In this document: one piece after another, positions 12,175-24,290 of the stretch
Layout: each line of letters starts with the position of its first letter
Numbering within the stretch: the first letter of the stretch is position 1
Origin: Anastrepha obliqua
Lineage: Eukaryota; Arthropoda; Insecta; Diptera; Tephritidae
Reading direction: 5' to 3'
NCBI RefSeq assembly: GCF_027943255.1
Contig: NC_072893.1
Coordinates: 118,109,784-118,173,783, forward strand
DNA: 64,000 nucleotides
Position numbers and translations under genes: made by a program
The notes under the pieces: generated by a model
Databases searched by the model: none
What the model was told of the DNA's origin: nothing
The model's input: only the letters and a program-made list of their open reading frames with translations

Positions 12175-13090
12175 GTTTTTCCAAACTATTTTAGAGCTAC
12201 TAGTATTTCACACAATAAAATTTCCATTAGCTGCAATAACTTCCTCGATCCGGGTTCGGGAAGATTGCATCCCCGAATCAAGTGCTCCTTTTTTCATATT
12301 TTCCACAACGATATTAATTGCAGCCTTTAGAGAAGAAATAATGTTAAGAAAATGCTTATTGATTTCACGCTCAGCTACGCCCCTAGCCTAGTAATTCAGA
12401 GGTTAAGGTCTGGGAAGTTAGGCGACCGTAAGTTCGGTGTTATGTGGCCATGGAAATTTTCAGCCATCCAATCTTGTGTGGCTATCGCTTTGTGTGAAGG
12501 AGCAAAGTCTTGCTGAAAGATGTACGGGATGCCAGATCGTACACCAATAATCCAAGATTTCACTACTGTCTCTAGAACCCCGATAGATGCACCAGAATTC
12601 ACTCCAAATCAATGACTAAAGAAGTGTGGTTGCATTGCATATCCATTTTTAGTTCACAAAACCTAAAACCATAACAGTGGTTGTAAACTTCGTGTGCACG
12701 ACAACAGAAACCTCTACAGGATTGAAACATGGCCATCGTGTGAAAAAAAATCATAACATATCAGACAGTTCAGGTTGCTTCATTTTGTTTATAAGACGCT
12801 TTGATCGGATAACTCGCTGAATTTGCTCCAACATAGCTCCGTAGAACTTATACTGGAGATCTTCGTGGAAAACTCGACGGACAAGACCCTTAGAACATTA
12901 AGCTCCCTCGCAAGGCTTCTCATATATTTTGTATGGTCCTGGTCAACGATCGCTTGCAGTTTTCGAATACAGTCTACAGATCCGACAGTGTCAGAATGTT
13001 CCTAGTGTTCTTTGCGTTTTGCAAAAGATTCTGCATCGCCTGATGCTTTCAATTCACAGCGAACCTTATACACGAAAGAGTTGAGTTGAG
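12175..13090 (-). pseudogene. Decayed Tc1/mariner-superfamily transposase
   Basis: The minus strand can be read through a whole transposase in several frames. There is an N-terminal DNA-binding part with SIRKLQAIVDQDHTK and MRSLARELNV-like blocks (about 12970-12880). A middle part carries HxKFTTTVMVLGFV. The catalytic part has YIFQQDFAPSHKAIATQDW (second acidic residue) and SPNFPDLN, near the place of the third acidic residue. A last block like LKAAINIVVENMK (about 12330) is followed by EEVIAANG. Many stops and frameshifts make it inactive. The ATQDWMAENFHGHITPNL wording belongs to a lineage different from the mariners elsewhere in this window. Terminal inverted repeats were not identified. 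Confidence 0.75.
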
Positions 13091-14796
13091 TTAAATTGTA
13101 GTCCTCCATGTCATTTCTGAAAAAGTTCAAAAAGAAAAATAATGGTTTTGGGAAGTACTGCGTCGGCTACAGTTTAGATAACCATAAAACTAGTCGACCG
13201 ACTCTGACACAAACCGCTTCAGAAATATAGTAAACATCTACAAATACCCACCGTTTTTCTTGTAGAGCTAAAATCGGCTGAGGAAAGCAGATATTTACAT
13301 CTAAGTTAGCCATCCCATACAATTTCTTTGCGTATTTTTTTCTTTTTGATTATTATTTTTCCCCAGTTGTTTGCGTGGCAGTCTTTTGCAGTTGAATAAA
13401 AAGTTCAGACGTTAATTTATAGGTTATCTAAGTTTACAGTGTCTTAGCATCATTTGTTTCTAATCTCTATGTTTCAACTCTGTTTCTGGAGGCCGTTTCA
13501 AACCTTGCACTTTATCATTTACCAGAATATTTCCAATTGTTACCTTCGACTGCAATTGTTCAATGATTTTTTTTCTTTTTATTTCTGTTTATTTTCCCTC
13601 CAGTAAGACCTTGCATTCATTCTTTTTCAGTGCTCACAGCTTGTGAGATAGAAACATGTTTTCTATTTACCTTTAACTCAAGTTGGTCGATTAGCGATAT
13701 CTTTCTAAGGCTTCAGCTTTTCTTCTTCTCCTTGCATTCTTGTTCCCATTTCCACATCTCTCTTAGGCAACTGCACCAATGTGACGTCACGCAGTCTCTG
13801 ATAGACACAATCTAATTTCTACCATTCTTCAATGGAACTAACATCAGACATTTAGAGGTTTGTTTACAAGAGAGGTCACTAAAACTGAGATTGTGTTGGT
13901 GATGTACAGAAAAATCAACGCAACTACTGTCCATGTTATAAAGTTTGCACTTCGCCCTCATCGTCTTTTGTGCCCTCTACTCATCACAGTACCTCTTCAA
14001 GACCCAGTTCCCTTATTTAAACTCAGGATGGAGCTGGGTTGGTTTGAGTGTATGTGTCTTTCTTATGTCCGCAATTGGCCAAGCTGTATCAACCTTCTCC
14101 CCCTTATAGCGCTGCATTCCAGAAGAAAGTGCATTGGAACCTCCTGAGATTAGTCCGAAGACTAAATCCTGATCTTACTGTCCATGCTACTTCATTGCCA
14201 GCTGCACAACGGGTAATAGGGAGACTGATTATATGCAACTAACTTCACTTTACGCATTTTGTTTCCATTTAATTTGCCTCTCTCTCTCTCTGGAAATCGC
14301 GTATGGGATAACAGTCAAACTCTCACAGTTTTCTTTCGGATGGCCAAACCATTTTCATTTTAATCGCCTCTCTCTCTCTCAGTTTTGCTTCGGTTAGCCA
14401 AGCATGTTATCTGCTATCATCCTTAATGCTGCATGGGTTATCTATGTATATACTGAATATTTAATTGATTGTAACTGCTTAGGTGGGTGGATATATCTTC
14501 AAGGAGCTCATCATCCAATATGCAAGATGAGCGAATGGGGATGGTGACGCGAATACATAGCCTCTCCCTCCCCAATGTCAACCTCTTCTTCACGTGGCAT
14601 CCCCTGTTTAAAACGAACGAGACCCTGACGACCGAGGAAAGGCGGGATAACCGTTCCACAAGCAAGGGGGAAATCCCTACGCCATGCCAGCCTGGAGCCA
14701 GTCAGGCAGCCCCGGATCCAGAAGGCCAATCCCCTACTCATCTTAAAATAACGGATTACGAGGTCCTATATTTCCACTAGGAACTATGGGAAAATA
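13091..14796. other. Non-coding stretch with T-rich signature and CT repeats
   Basis: Two copies of the T-rich signature TTTTTTCTTTTTATTTC or close variants lie near 13335 and 13566, like the array at 61.2-62.7 kb. From 14500 to 14750 the sequence is unusually G+C-rich and open in more than one frame, but no domain is recognised. It abuts the mariner element that starts at 14797. Confidence 0.45.
14240..14405 (+). repeat. Imperfect direct repeat with (CT)n cores
   Basis: Two CT runs (about 14276-14291 and 14371-14381) are each preceded by a TTTCATTTTAAT-like stretch. They are accompanied by a second repeated string (CAGTTTTCTTTCGG versus CAGTTTTGCTTCGG, then GGCCAAAC versus AGCCAAGC). The period is roughly 90-95 bp with about two copies. 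Confidence 0.6.
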
Positions 14797-16088
14797 TTGG
14801 GTAGTCGAAAAAGTATTTTCGTATTTTGTCAATAGATGTCGTTGGAGTCATCTATCTCCAGTGCTACCAATCACATTGTGTCATATCATATGGTGTTAGA
14901 AAGGTGACATTTTAAGCTTCGTTTAACCAAAAAAAAAAAAATTAAATTCGGAGAAGTTGAAAAAAAGTTATAGCTGTTCAAAAATGAGTGAAAATAATGA
15001 AGAAATTCGCTATGTTTTGAAATTTTTGTATAAAAAAGGGAAGAATGCCACACAAGCCACCAATGAAATTTGTGAAGTTTACGGAGACGATACTGTATCA
15101 GTTCGTGTAGCACAACAATGGTTCGCTCGCTTCCGTTCTGGAAATTTCGATGTGAAAGATGCACCTCGCTCCGGTCGACCTATCGTTGAAAAAGTCGATG
15201 AAATTGTGGAAAAGATTGACCAGGACCGTCACATAAGCTGCCATGACATCGCCAAGGCACTAAACATTCATCATCAAACGGTTTTGAACCATTTAAAAAA
15301 GGCTGGTTACAAAAAGAAGCTCGAAGCTCATTGGGTACCACATGAATTGTCTGTGAAAAATTTAATGGACCGAACTACAATAACATCTGCGATTCTTTGC
15401 TGAAACGAAATGAAATCGAACCATTTCTGAAGCGAATGGTAACAGGAGACGAAAAGTGGATCAAATACGACAATAATGTGCGAAAAAGATCATGGTGCAA
15501 GGGTGGTGAAGCTCAACAAATGGTCGCAAAGCCAGGATTGACGCCTCGAAAGGTTATGTTGTGTGTTTGGTGGGATTGGAAAGGAATCATCCACTATGAG
15601 CTGCTCCAGCCTGCTCGAACGATTGATTCTACACTTTACTGGCAACAACTAATGAGATTGAAGCAATCGCAAAAAAAAACGGCCAGAACTGATCAGCAGA
15701 AAGGGCGTCGTCTTCCATCAAGACAACGCTAAGCCACACACGTCTTTGATGACCCGGCAAAAACTGGGAGAGCTTGGACTGGGAAGTTTTGATGCATCCA
15801 CCATATAGCCCTGACCTTGCACCATCGGACTACCATTTGTTTCGGTCAATGCAGAACTCCCTTAATGGAGTAAAGTTGGCTTCAAGAGAAGCCTGTGTAC
15901 TTGTCGCAGTTTTTCGCCGAGAAACCACAAAAGTTTTACACTGATGGAATAATGTCTCTAGAAGAAAAATGGCAAAAGGTGGTCGACCAAATGGGTACAT
16001 ATTTGGTTTAATAAAGTTCATTATAAATATAAAAAACAATGAGTTGAAGCTTGATTAGAAATACGAAGAGACTTTTTCGACTACCCAA
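14797..16088 (+). mobile_element. Full-length mariner element (1,292 bp) with TA target duplication
   Basis: The termini are inverted repeats of about 30 bp beginning TTGGGTAGTCGAAAAAGT at 14797, with the reverse complement ending at 16088 and only a few mismatches. A TA lies at 14795-14796 and another at 16089-16090, the classical mariner target duplication. The element length is normal for the family (about 1.3 kb). It contains a complete but mutated transposase gene. Because both ends are preserved, it could in principle be moved by a related transposase supplied elsewhere; that is inference. Confidence 0.92.
14984..16011 (+). pseudogene. Mariner transposase, frameshifted
   Basis: The start at 14984 (MSENNEEIRYVLKFLYKKGK) suits the family. 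The N-terminal half has both helix-turn-helix regions: QQWFARFRSGNFDVKDAPRS, SGRPIVEKVD, DRHISCHDIAKALNIHHQTV. The linker motif WVPHEL follows. A +1-type frameshift lies near 15385, after which the protein continues with MVTGDEKWIKYDNN (first catalytic Asp) and KVMLCVWWDWKGIIHYELL. A second frameshift in an A run near 15670 precedes [11 protein letters not shown] (second Asp). The [13 protein letters not shown] block (third Asp of DD34D) is still present near 15800-15840 in another frame. So all three catalytic Asp codons survive, but the gene cannot make one continuous protein. The reading ends near 16011. Confidence 0.9.
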
Positions 16089-19000
16089 TACAAATATATA
16101 TATAATGCTCCAATATATGGTATGTATTTTTTTTTATTTCGGTTATTTTGCTTGTTTGAATTTATACCTTCAAGTACAACTTTCCAATAATTTTTTTCTT
16201 TTTATTTCGGTTATTTTGTTTGTTTGAATTGCGGATGATAGCAGTCTATCCTCATCATTTCGATCTACTCGTTTCCGATTTTACAGGTCTTATGGAATAC
16301 GAGAATACTTAGCACTTACCTTCAACTTAAGTTAGATTTTTCCTTTTTATTTCTTTTATTTTTCCAATTGTATGCCAATTATCCAGCTTTAAATGGGAAT
16401 AAATGCTTGCAGTACTTACTTCTTATTTGGATATGCTTCGCTTCTTGGATGTTAGAAAACTTCATTTTAACAGAACTTCAGTGAAAATTCAAAAATTTTT
16501 GAATTATCAAAATTTTTGATTCTTCTACATCTTCTACTTATATTTTATTTTAACCTTGTTGCCAGTTAAAGTCCACACCAAGATGGATTGCGTCACCGCC
16601 AATACAACTTTTCCATTACATCACACAATCAATAAAACTAAACCAGACAAATTACTGCTTCATTTTTGTCTCTCTTTTATTTGACAATTAATTGCATGAC
16701 GAGTTTTTGGCAAAGCCGTTTAATTGTTATACAACTGTTTATTTTTTGTTATTTTTCCTTCATTGAATTCATTTCCAATCACTCTACTGGTAGTTATTTT
16801 AATTATATCGCAAAAATCGAAACGAATTTACAACAGAATTTTGTTTTTTCTATCAATATGGTCGCTTTCAAATAAACATTAGCAAATGGTGAATACAAAC
16901 TCCCAGTGTAGTTATTTTGAACAGCTGTTACGCGTCACCGGTTATACTTGTAGTTATGTATGTATCTACAATGCCTTACAGACGCACTCTGTCGCGGCAA
17001 AGTGCTAATAGCAGAAAATGTCAGCAACGCGTACACTCATTAATTTTAACCAAATTAGGAAATTAATTGGCTGTAATGCATTTTTTTGTTTTTCATTTTT
17101 TTTTTCATTTTCAATGGAAAAAATACGCGTATTTTATACTTTGTAATTGTTGACTTATGTCACTATTAGCGCAAAGTAGCTGAGGCGTAAAATTTGCAAT
17201 TCAACGTTAGTGAAATGATTAGCAAAATAAAAAACAAGGAAAAAGAAGCGTACGCATCTATGTTTGCAAAAAAGAAAGGTAGGAAACCTGAACTTTTGCT
17301 TAGCGAAAATGCAAAACATTCACAATTTTCACCGCAACTATGGCAATGCTGCAGCATCCGTTTCACTTGTTCACTGTACGATGTGATACAGCAGGCACCA
17401 CGCTTTGAGCGTTTTTTTTTTTTTTCGTTTGTTTTTATTAATTTTTTTTGTTATGAAAAGCTCAAATTACATAGCAGTGCGAAAAAGTAGAATCGCATAA
17501 AAGTTATAAACCCGTCAAAAAATGGCTAAATGAAATATGTGAGCAATGGCAAGATGGCGAGCGTGAGCTAATACATGGAATTAGAAAGAAAAGATGGCAC
17601 ACGAAACACAAGTCAGCTAAGTTATGGATCATAAACATCTTAAAGTGTTGTTGAATGGCTGCGTCAAAAAGCCACCATCCACTCAATAGCTGTGTGCAGA
17701 ATTCACTGAACGACTTCATTTTTCGCATATTTCGCTCGCTTGAAGATGCTTTTTACTACTTTCCGCATAGAAGCCACGCAAAGCAAAACAACAACGCACA
17801 GTGGCAAGCAGATCATCAACCCAGTTTCTGGCGCAACCTGCTGACTGATATACGGTGTAAATTTCTTGATGACTACTCGTAAAAGACTCATTAGTATCTG
17901 GCATAGCTTCGATTTTCTAAGACACATTCTATTTCGTTTTACACTCCTTTTTTCTTCTCATTTCGTTTTTTTTTTCCTTCGGGCATGAACGTGTTTTGCT
18001 TTACAAATAACACGAGAAAATATCGCCATTGTTTTTTTCTTTTTATTTCTCTTTATTGTTGTTGTTGTTTGCAATCTTACTGATTTCAGCATGCTAGCCT
18101 TGCTACTGTGGCTTTAGTAAAATTCATACATAGCCGCAAGTGTTTCTCCCCACTGGGACGACAAATTATCAATCCGTAGCCAAACATCTGATGCGCCTGT
18201 CAATGTTCGTTGACTGCTATGCGGATCGGAGCTTCTTTGCACCTCTCTCATGCCGCAGAGTTGCATGCGTCATTCTATCCGAACGTATCGCAATCATCAC
18301 CATTGATGCCATCAGTCATTCATGAATTCAATACGGCTGCCATTCATGATCAGTCATCTGCTACTAGTGGGTCTTCCGCGTTTATGCGTTAGTCCCAGCC
18401 AACTAGCCAGCTAGCCCGTCAGTCAACCTGCCAGGCTGGTCATCATTCGTTGCGGTCAACTGTTTGTTTATATTGACAACGCCTCCAGCCTAAAGTCTGT
18501 TTGTCTACTACCCGCACATTCAAGTCTCGAGCTGATGCTACCCATTTTGAGTTAAGTTGCACAACTTCACTTTCAGAGTTGTTCGTTGCGCTGTGCTGCA
18601 TTTTCTCTCGGCTCGCTTTTAATGGCATCTTTAGTGTGCTTCTAATCTATTGACTGCATTGTAGAAATTGCCTCACTGCTTATGATGATGAACTGTTTGC
18701 CATCTTTGCACAAGTGTCTTTGGATACTTTGCTCGCCATGTTTGTCCTATGGTAAACAAGCGATTTTTTTTAGCTTGAGCAAAGTGAAAATTTGTAATTT
18801 CCCTGCACTTCTTTTTTTCTTCGTCAAGCACCCATTTCTAGCGCGTTCGACCAACGACAGACGTGCACTCCCAATCGAGTTTTATTAGCGGCACAGAAAG
18901 CCGTAAATTGAACGCCTAGTTTTATTTACTTTCTATACATCATCGGTTTACTTTTGGTGCGTTTTATTTGCTGTGACAATTTGTTGATCACAATTTGCTT

Positions 19001-19390
19001 TCGCAGAAATTTAATCTGTGAATACGCATACGTACAAACATATTTGGTGTGCTTTTCCTTCACTAATCAATTGCTCAATTGGCTTTAATTTATGACTTGA
19101 TTGTTCAGAATTGATTTCAGACTTCGCAGGCGTGTATTTTCAATTAAATATTATACTTTTTTGGCACAATCGGGAGATAAACGAGCTTGAAGTAGAGACA
19201 TTTTGGACTAAAACTAATTGATTTTTTGCAGAGAAAAATGTGCATAAATCATACTTAGTACCTTGGGTTAGAATATTTTAAATATAAATTCATATATGTG
19301 ACACTTCAAGAAGGTTGCGACCAGAGCCGTTTTCCCATTACGAGAAACACCTCGAGTAGTATTTACTTGCCGCCAAGAATAAGAGTACTC
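16089..19390. other. Long AT-rich non-coding stretch
   Basis: No gene is recognised. It contains long T runs (for example about 17093-17106 and 17408-17420), many short open frames on both strands without domains, and a 20-bp perfect palindrome at 16486-16505 (AATTCAAAAATTTTTGAATT). Around 18390-18440 there is a CCAGC/CTAGC-rich patch resembling the one near 4210-4240. It could be intron or intergenic sequence. Confidence 0.5.
16120..16400 (+). repeat. T-rich degenerate repeat, three copies
   Basis: Variants of TTTTTTCTTTTTATTTC followed by GGTTATTTT or TTTTATTTTTCC occur near 16130, 16192 and 16338, with spacers of about 60 and 145 bp. The first two copies share the following text GGTTATTTTG(C/T)TTGTTTGAATT. 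They look like diverged members of the same repeat as the array at 61.2-62.7 kb. Confidence 0.55.
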
Positions 19391-19394
19391 ATTT

Positions 19395-19710
19395 TTATGG
19401 GAGTTCCCGAATTCGTCCGTTGAGGAGCGATTGAAAAGTGTGTGGGGAAAACAGGGACATGAACGGACAAATCAGGAAACGATGACTAGTTACATCTGAA
19501 ATCACTGTTTTGTGATGAAGATGAAGTTCAGAATACGTTTTATATCCAGATCTGCTACCTCCGAAGACGTAGCTAAACAATAAGAGCCACGATATCGGAA
19601 TCTTAGTCCCGCGAACGCAGGGCAGATAAGAAGTAAGTGCTAAGAAGATTTAACCTCAACCTCCAGACAAGTGCCACATGATCGGCAATTAAGGTGGTTA
19701 GGTTAGAAAC
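19395..19710 (-). pseudogene. C-terminal Cys/His tail of a non-LTR retrotransposon ORF2
   Basis: Minus-strand translation in broken frames gives PNHLNCRSCGT, then HLLLICPAFAGLRFRY and VADLDIKRILNFI. This is the CxxC...H...C tail that closes ORF2 in the RNase H-bearing non-LTR elements. A related tail lies on the other strand at 26098-26270 (CVSSMEDEMESSQHLL). The fragment is oriented opposite to the one that starts at 19715. Confidence 0.6.
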
Positions 19711-19714
19711 CTCA

Positions 19715-20160
19715 GGAAGTTTATTTTGGGTTAACCTCTTGCGGTGTAGATTGAATCATCATCTTACTAAACTGGGAATATACTCCAAAGGAACTTGGAA
19801 CTTCTGTAGGGCAGAGGGGCTGGCATCGTGCCTAACACTGAAGCATAAGCGGGACATATTTTACCGGAGGAGGAAATAAAACTTAATAAAATAGGGCATA
19901 TAGTAAAATTTTTTGAGGTCGTTGGGCTCAGAGAAATACTCGAAATCCATGAGAAATCGCCTAATAGAACTTTGGGGTCGCAGAACTAAATCCCCTAATA
20001 GTAATAGTAATAATAGTAACCCCGGAAATTATTCTAAAAAATATGTCTTTATACGATTATTCACAAATATTAACATATCTTTAAGATCCTACAATAGCCA
20101 CTATTCTATTGCTTTTCTCTTAGACCTTCGGACTCCCTGATAAAGGCTAAGAGGTCCTCG
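19715..20160 (+). pseudogene. C-terminal tail of another non-LTR retrotransposon
   Basis: The sequence reads CRLNHHLTKLGIYSKGTW, NFCRAEGLASCL, KHKRDIFYRRR and FFEVVGLREILEIHEK across two frames. This matches the general layout of the region after RNase H in ORF2 (a short-chain linker, then Cys-containing tail). Stops follow, then a (TAA/TAG)-rich stretch at about 19996-20020. It adjoins a minus-strand remnant of a different element, so the junction near 19712 is between two insertions. Confidence 0.55.
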
Positions 20161-21030
20161 GTAGCCACATTCCTAACAGTCACAGTTTTCTATAGGCTGA
20201 ATATCTCATCATCATATAGTCGGCAGTATGCCGCAGGGGATGGAACCATCCAGTGGAACTGCGACCGGTGAGGCAACCTGCGAGCAACCTTAAGCCGGCC
20301 TTTTCAAACGTATTCTAGAAAAAGCTTTATATACCAGAGAGCTTCCAATGCAGCGCAGTCACTCTATCATCGATTCTGCAATCGAAATGCACGGTAGTCT
20401 CTATAATTTGCTAAGTCAAAGAAGGGTGGTAGTCTGCAAGGTTTTTGGCTTCCGCACTAAGGAGGCATGAGTTAGAATCGAACACATAATCATATTGTAA
20501 AGTCACCAAATGAACTTCAGAGACAATGCATTCGAATTTTTTTTTCCTGTAACAATGATGTCCAAGTCGTTCGGGTAGCCATTGAGTTCGTAACCACACA
20601 CAAATGGTATGGCTTCCCAGGAAGGAAATCATTCACGCACATTTAGCTTTACATTAATCTGGAATGGTCAACAGTGGAATGGTCTATATCTCTAAGGGTC
20701 AACGGCTTGAAATAGGAGATACAAATATTCGAAAGCTGCCCCGTCATCCAGGAAGGCGCAAATGTAATATCTTTAGACTAGTAGCTTCGGTTTTACTAAC
20801 CAAATAATATGAAGGCAAATCGGTTGATTTCCGGTTAATACAATCAAACTGAGTAAAAGGTAAAGGTAAAAAGGAACTCAGTTTGTACTTGGTACGTGGG
20901 CTCAATGATCTTTCCATACTTTTTAAGATGATGGCAGTTAGACTGTTCGAACGATTTGATTTGGTTAATGAAGGAAACTTATGCCCGGTTTGGAAAAACA
21001 TATCACATATAACTTTCAGTATGTATGTCT
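20161..21030. other. No recognised gene
   Basis: No domain, inverted repeat pair or clear repeat was recognised. A minus-strand open frame of 73 codons at 20411-20632 has no known motif. The region may hold further decayed transposon DNA linked to the RTE-like fragment that follows. Confidence 0.45.
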
Positions 21031-21034
21031 CCCT

Positions 21035-21565
21035 CTCCGTTACTTCGGCTGCACTCTCACGACAGACGGCGGAGCAGATGAAGTGTCAACTATAGGCTAA
21101 AGAAATCAAGAGCGGTGTTCGGGCGAATGCATACAGTATGGGCGAGTTCGCAAATCTCCAGACGCATTAAACTGCGAATATTCAGCTCATGTGGGAAGTC
21201 AGTAATGTTCTAGGGAAGTGAAACAAGGTCTCTCGTCAACAAATGCCAGCGCATTATTTGTAAAATATTTTGGCCGAACACCATCAGCAGGGACGCGCTG
21301 TGGAGATTAACGAATGAGAAACGGAGAAAGTTGCAATGGATAGGTCACACGCTTAGAAAACCGCCAGATAGCATCGAGAGAATGGCACTGGACTGGAGCC
21401 CGCAAGAAAGCAGAGGTCGCGGTCGGCCAAAGATCACTTGGCGAAGGTTGATGTTGCGCGAGCTAGCAGATGCCGACATCACATGGAACGGCACAAAAAC
21501 AACAGCCCAGAACCGTGTACGATGGAAGAGGCTTATCGAGGCCCTTTGTTCTCAAGTGGAGTGAA
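21035..21565 (+). pseudogene. RTE-like reverse transcriptase C-terminal end
   Basis: Translation starting at about 21038 gives YFGCTLTTDGGADE, RLKKSRAVFGRM, SRRIKLRIFSSC, NKCQRIICKIFWPNTISRD, and then a continuous frame at 21331-21564. That frame carries QWIGHTLRKPPDSIERMALD, WSPQESRGRGRPKITWRRL and NRVRWKRLIEALCS. This set is typical of the C-terminal end of RTE-type non-LTR elements, which often close with a GRPKxTWRR and VRW block. A stop and a frame change lie upstream of 21331. The tail after 21565 is non-coding. Clade assignment rests on remembered motifs. Confidence 0.75.
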
Positions 21566-21922
21566 ATGAAATTTAAATTGTACAATATGTGAATTGAATT
21601 CCCAATAATAATTAGCTGAACGCCAGAGTTCAACCTGGCTTATTTGCGAAATTTACTTATTTACCGAGTCTCAACGCAAAATCAATCAGTTGTAACACAG
21701 AATAAACAGTTTATTCTGTGGTTATAGTTGGTAATGAGCCAAAAAAGTTGTATAAACATGAACACAAAATATATCTCCAATACATAAATACAACTTTATT
21801 CTAATACACCTGCACATTAGTTTAGCATTTGTGTGTCATCTAATTGATTCCTATAAGTTCGGGGCAGGTACAATTTAACCTAATAAATACTTTTCGGCGC
21901 CAAGCACGAAGCTCTATAAGGA

Positions 21923-22264
21923 TATAAAGGGTTTTCCAATAACAGGTGTTAACTGTCGCTATCGAGAGATGATTAACGATTTTTTATGGCCGGAATTGGA
22001 TGGTATTGATCTGGACAACGTTTATTTTCAACAAGACAGCGTGAGGCTATCGCGAACATAGGGCAGCCAGTTTGCAATTCAGTTATGGAAAATTTCATAT
22101 TGTCCTGTAAGCGTGCTCGTGGTGGTCATTTGCCTATTGTTATTTTCCACTATTAACGAATACCTTCCTCTTTATAATGAAATTAACATCCGATCATTTA
22201 TATTAAAAAATAGCATTTTGCTTTGAATACCAAAATAATACCTCTTATTGGAAAACCCTTTATA
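21923..22264 (+). mobile_element. Short Tc1/mariner-type element with inverted repeats (about 340 bp)
   Basis: The ends match as inverted repeats: TATAAAGGGTTTTCCAATAA at 21923 and its reverse complement ending at 22264, with further similarity for about ten more bases. A TA at each edge fits a TA duplication. The interior still encodes a shred of transposase: YREMINDFLWPELDGIDLDN then VYFQQDSVRLSRT, where the family has QQDGATCHTS around the second catalytic Asp. The rest of the gene is deleted. It is a MITE-like non-autonomous derivative of a lineage not otherwise seen in the window. Confidence 0.85.
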
Positions 22265-23984
22265 TATAAACGAGTATGTAGTGGAATTTGTAAGGTTGTT
22301 AGGGGCACTTTCAAGAAATTTATAAACAAGTATTTATGTGTAAGCACATAGTTTAGAGCAGTACATATGTACATGTAATTTGTATGCCTTTGGAAAAACC
22401 AGTGTTGACTTTTAATGGTCCTTTGACATGCAACCACATTGACATTATCCTCATTTCTCTTTAACCTTTTAATAGGTCACAATATGTGGTGTGCGACTTT
22501 TGGGTGTGTGGTTTTTTTTACTTTACAATAATAAATAAATGGGAAAACAGCACAGCGAAATCTCTTTTCCAGGAAAGTGAGTACAAATTTTTCAGAAAAT
22601 TTTACTTTTTACTCCACGCAGTACCCTGGTGGAGAAAATAGTGATTACAGTTGGCTTAAGCACTCAAAAATCAAATTTATAACCACATTTCAAATCTACA
22701 AAAAATGTACAATTTCAGAACTCCATAACTCCATTAAGAAGTTTTACAAACATCTGGAAATCTTTCGCGAAACCTGATGAAGTCGTTATCGACTCTTTCT
22801 ATTAAATCGGCCGGCCTAGCGGAGAAAGAGTGGAGAAAGCGCATTTTTGATCCGATTCTCGTCTACGGTTCCTTGGTTTAGTGGATATTGATTATTATGA
22901 GCCTAAAACTTGTTTTATTTCATTTTATTTGATGGTCGCCGATCAAGTCACAAACAAAGGAAATGTCGTGCGTCAAACCTAGAAATATCTGCAGCACATA
23001 TCCGGCAATGCCAAACTTAATGAGCTTAGTTATCACCCGAATGGAGCAGGACTGAATTATTATTTTTATTAAAAATTTCTCTTAACCCCCACACTAAAAG
23101 TTTGACATTATTGATTTGGGTTATTCCTGCTATACTCGCTAAAGCCTCTCCTTAGTATCTTCGCAGACAAAGGCGATCGAGCAGAAATATGTTTATTGGG
23201 ATCTCTTAATGTATTAACTCTAAAATCCTACTCCTTTGTTTTGTGAGACCATCACTAAAATGAGGTTTCATCGAAGATTTTCATCACTTTTTTATTGAAA
23301 TCATTTATCTTGAAATCCAGCGCTCCACACCACACTCGGGAGTTCGTTTATCTAGAACACTTTTAACAGTAACGAGTCGTCGAACTTGAAACTTGAAGCT
23401 TGACGACTGTTAGAGACCGCACCTTCTGGAGAGCAGATGAGATTTAAGGCATCAGCAGAGACAAATGCAGTTTTCGGTATGACTACAAGTTCTCGACTCC
23501 CAGAAGTCTAATCTACTTCTTTCCGTCCCTTCTTCTTCTCGACCCTTCTTCTTCTTCATTCTCCTTTCTCGAGGCTCCTGAAACAGTTTTTAGTGATGAT
23601 TTGTAAAGTAAGGAATGCTTTCCTCTGCTCACCTGATCTTGTCTTAAATTCTCTCTATATATTGTAGTATTTACTTTTGTGCACAGCTTCTGATAAATAG
23701 ATGTACTAACCTTCAAGGAGCTAAATGAGGCGAACTAGTCCCTTACAGCAATGTTTATTATAGCAGAGATCCCAGAATACACTTCAGCTTTTCAAAACTG
23801 TATGTGTGCAATTTTACTGCACGTCCAAAAGCAATATTACATAGCAGTAAATATGGAATATGGTAAATGCATTCGTAAGCAACCTCACACACATCCCTTA
23901 CACCTTTCTCCATGTTAGGAACTAAATGTAGTGGCTCGGTATAGGAACTTTACGTGGTTATCGCACACTCAGGCTAATATGAAA
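22265..23984. other. No recognised gene
   Basis: AT-rich with scattered short open frames (60-79 codons) that show no motif. A purine/pyrimidine-biased stretch at about 23515-23570 (CTTCTTC-rich) is the only visible low-complexity feature. Confidence 0.45.
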
Positions 23985-24290
23985 TTTGTGATACCACTTC
24001 AGAGAGATATGACTTCGCTCTCCCTCAAATAGAGCATATACCAGGAAGTTACAAGAGGAAAAGATTCCAAGAAATTGTCTAGTCTCCCTAAAAATAGTTT
24101 AAGCATTCTGCGCCTCAGAAGTCATCTAATATACATAGGCGTGGCATATACTTGAATGACTCTTTTCACCTTGTGACATGGCCGCTGATTCTTCCGTGCA
24201 TACACTTTTAGAGTGCGACGCCTTGCGAAGAAAGCCGGACATTAAGCCTGAAGCTTAAGCACTTGCGTTAATTATCATTGGACTCCTTTC
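23985..24290 (+). pseudogene. Fragment of RNase H-bearing non-LTR element tail
   Basis: Across frames one reads LRSHLIYIGVAYxND followed by CDMAADSSVHTLLECDAL and LSLKHLR. This matches the LTGHCxLRxHL...C..C...H.L.C layout at the end of ORF2 in this retroelement group. It is short and heavily decayed. Confidence 0.5.

Noticed and set aside
16486..16505. Perfect 20-bp palindrome in AT-rich DNA
   Set aside because: Built from A/T runs; such palindromes are expected by chance and slippage, and nothing nearby suggests a binding site or terminator.
20465..20490. GTTCGATTC-like box B on the minus strand, suggesting a tRNA gene or SINE head
   Set aside because: No matching box A at the right distance and no cloverleaf could be seen.
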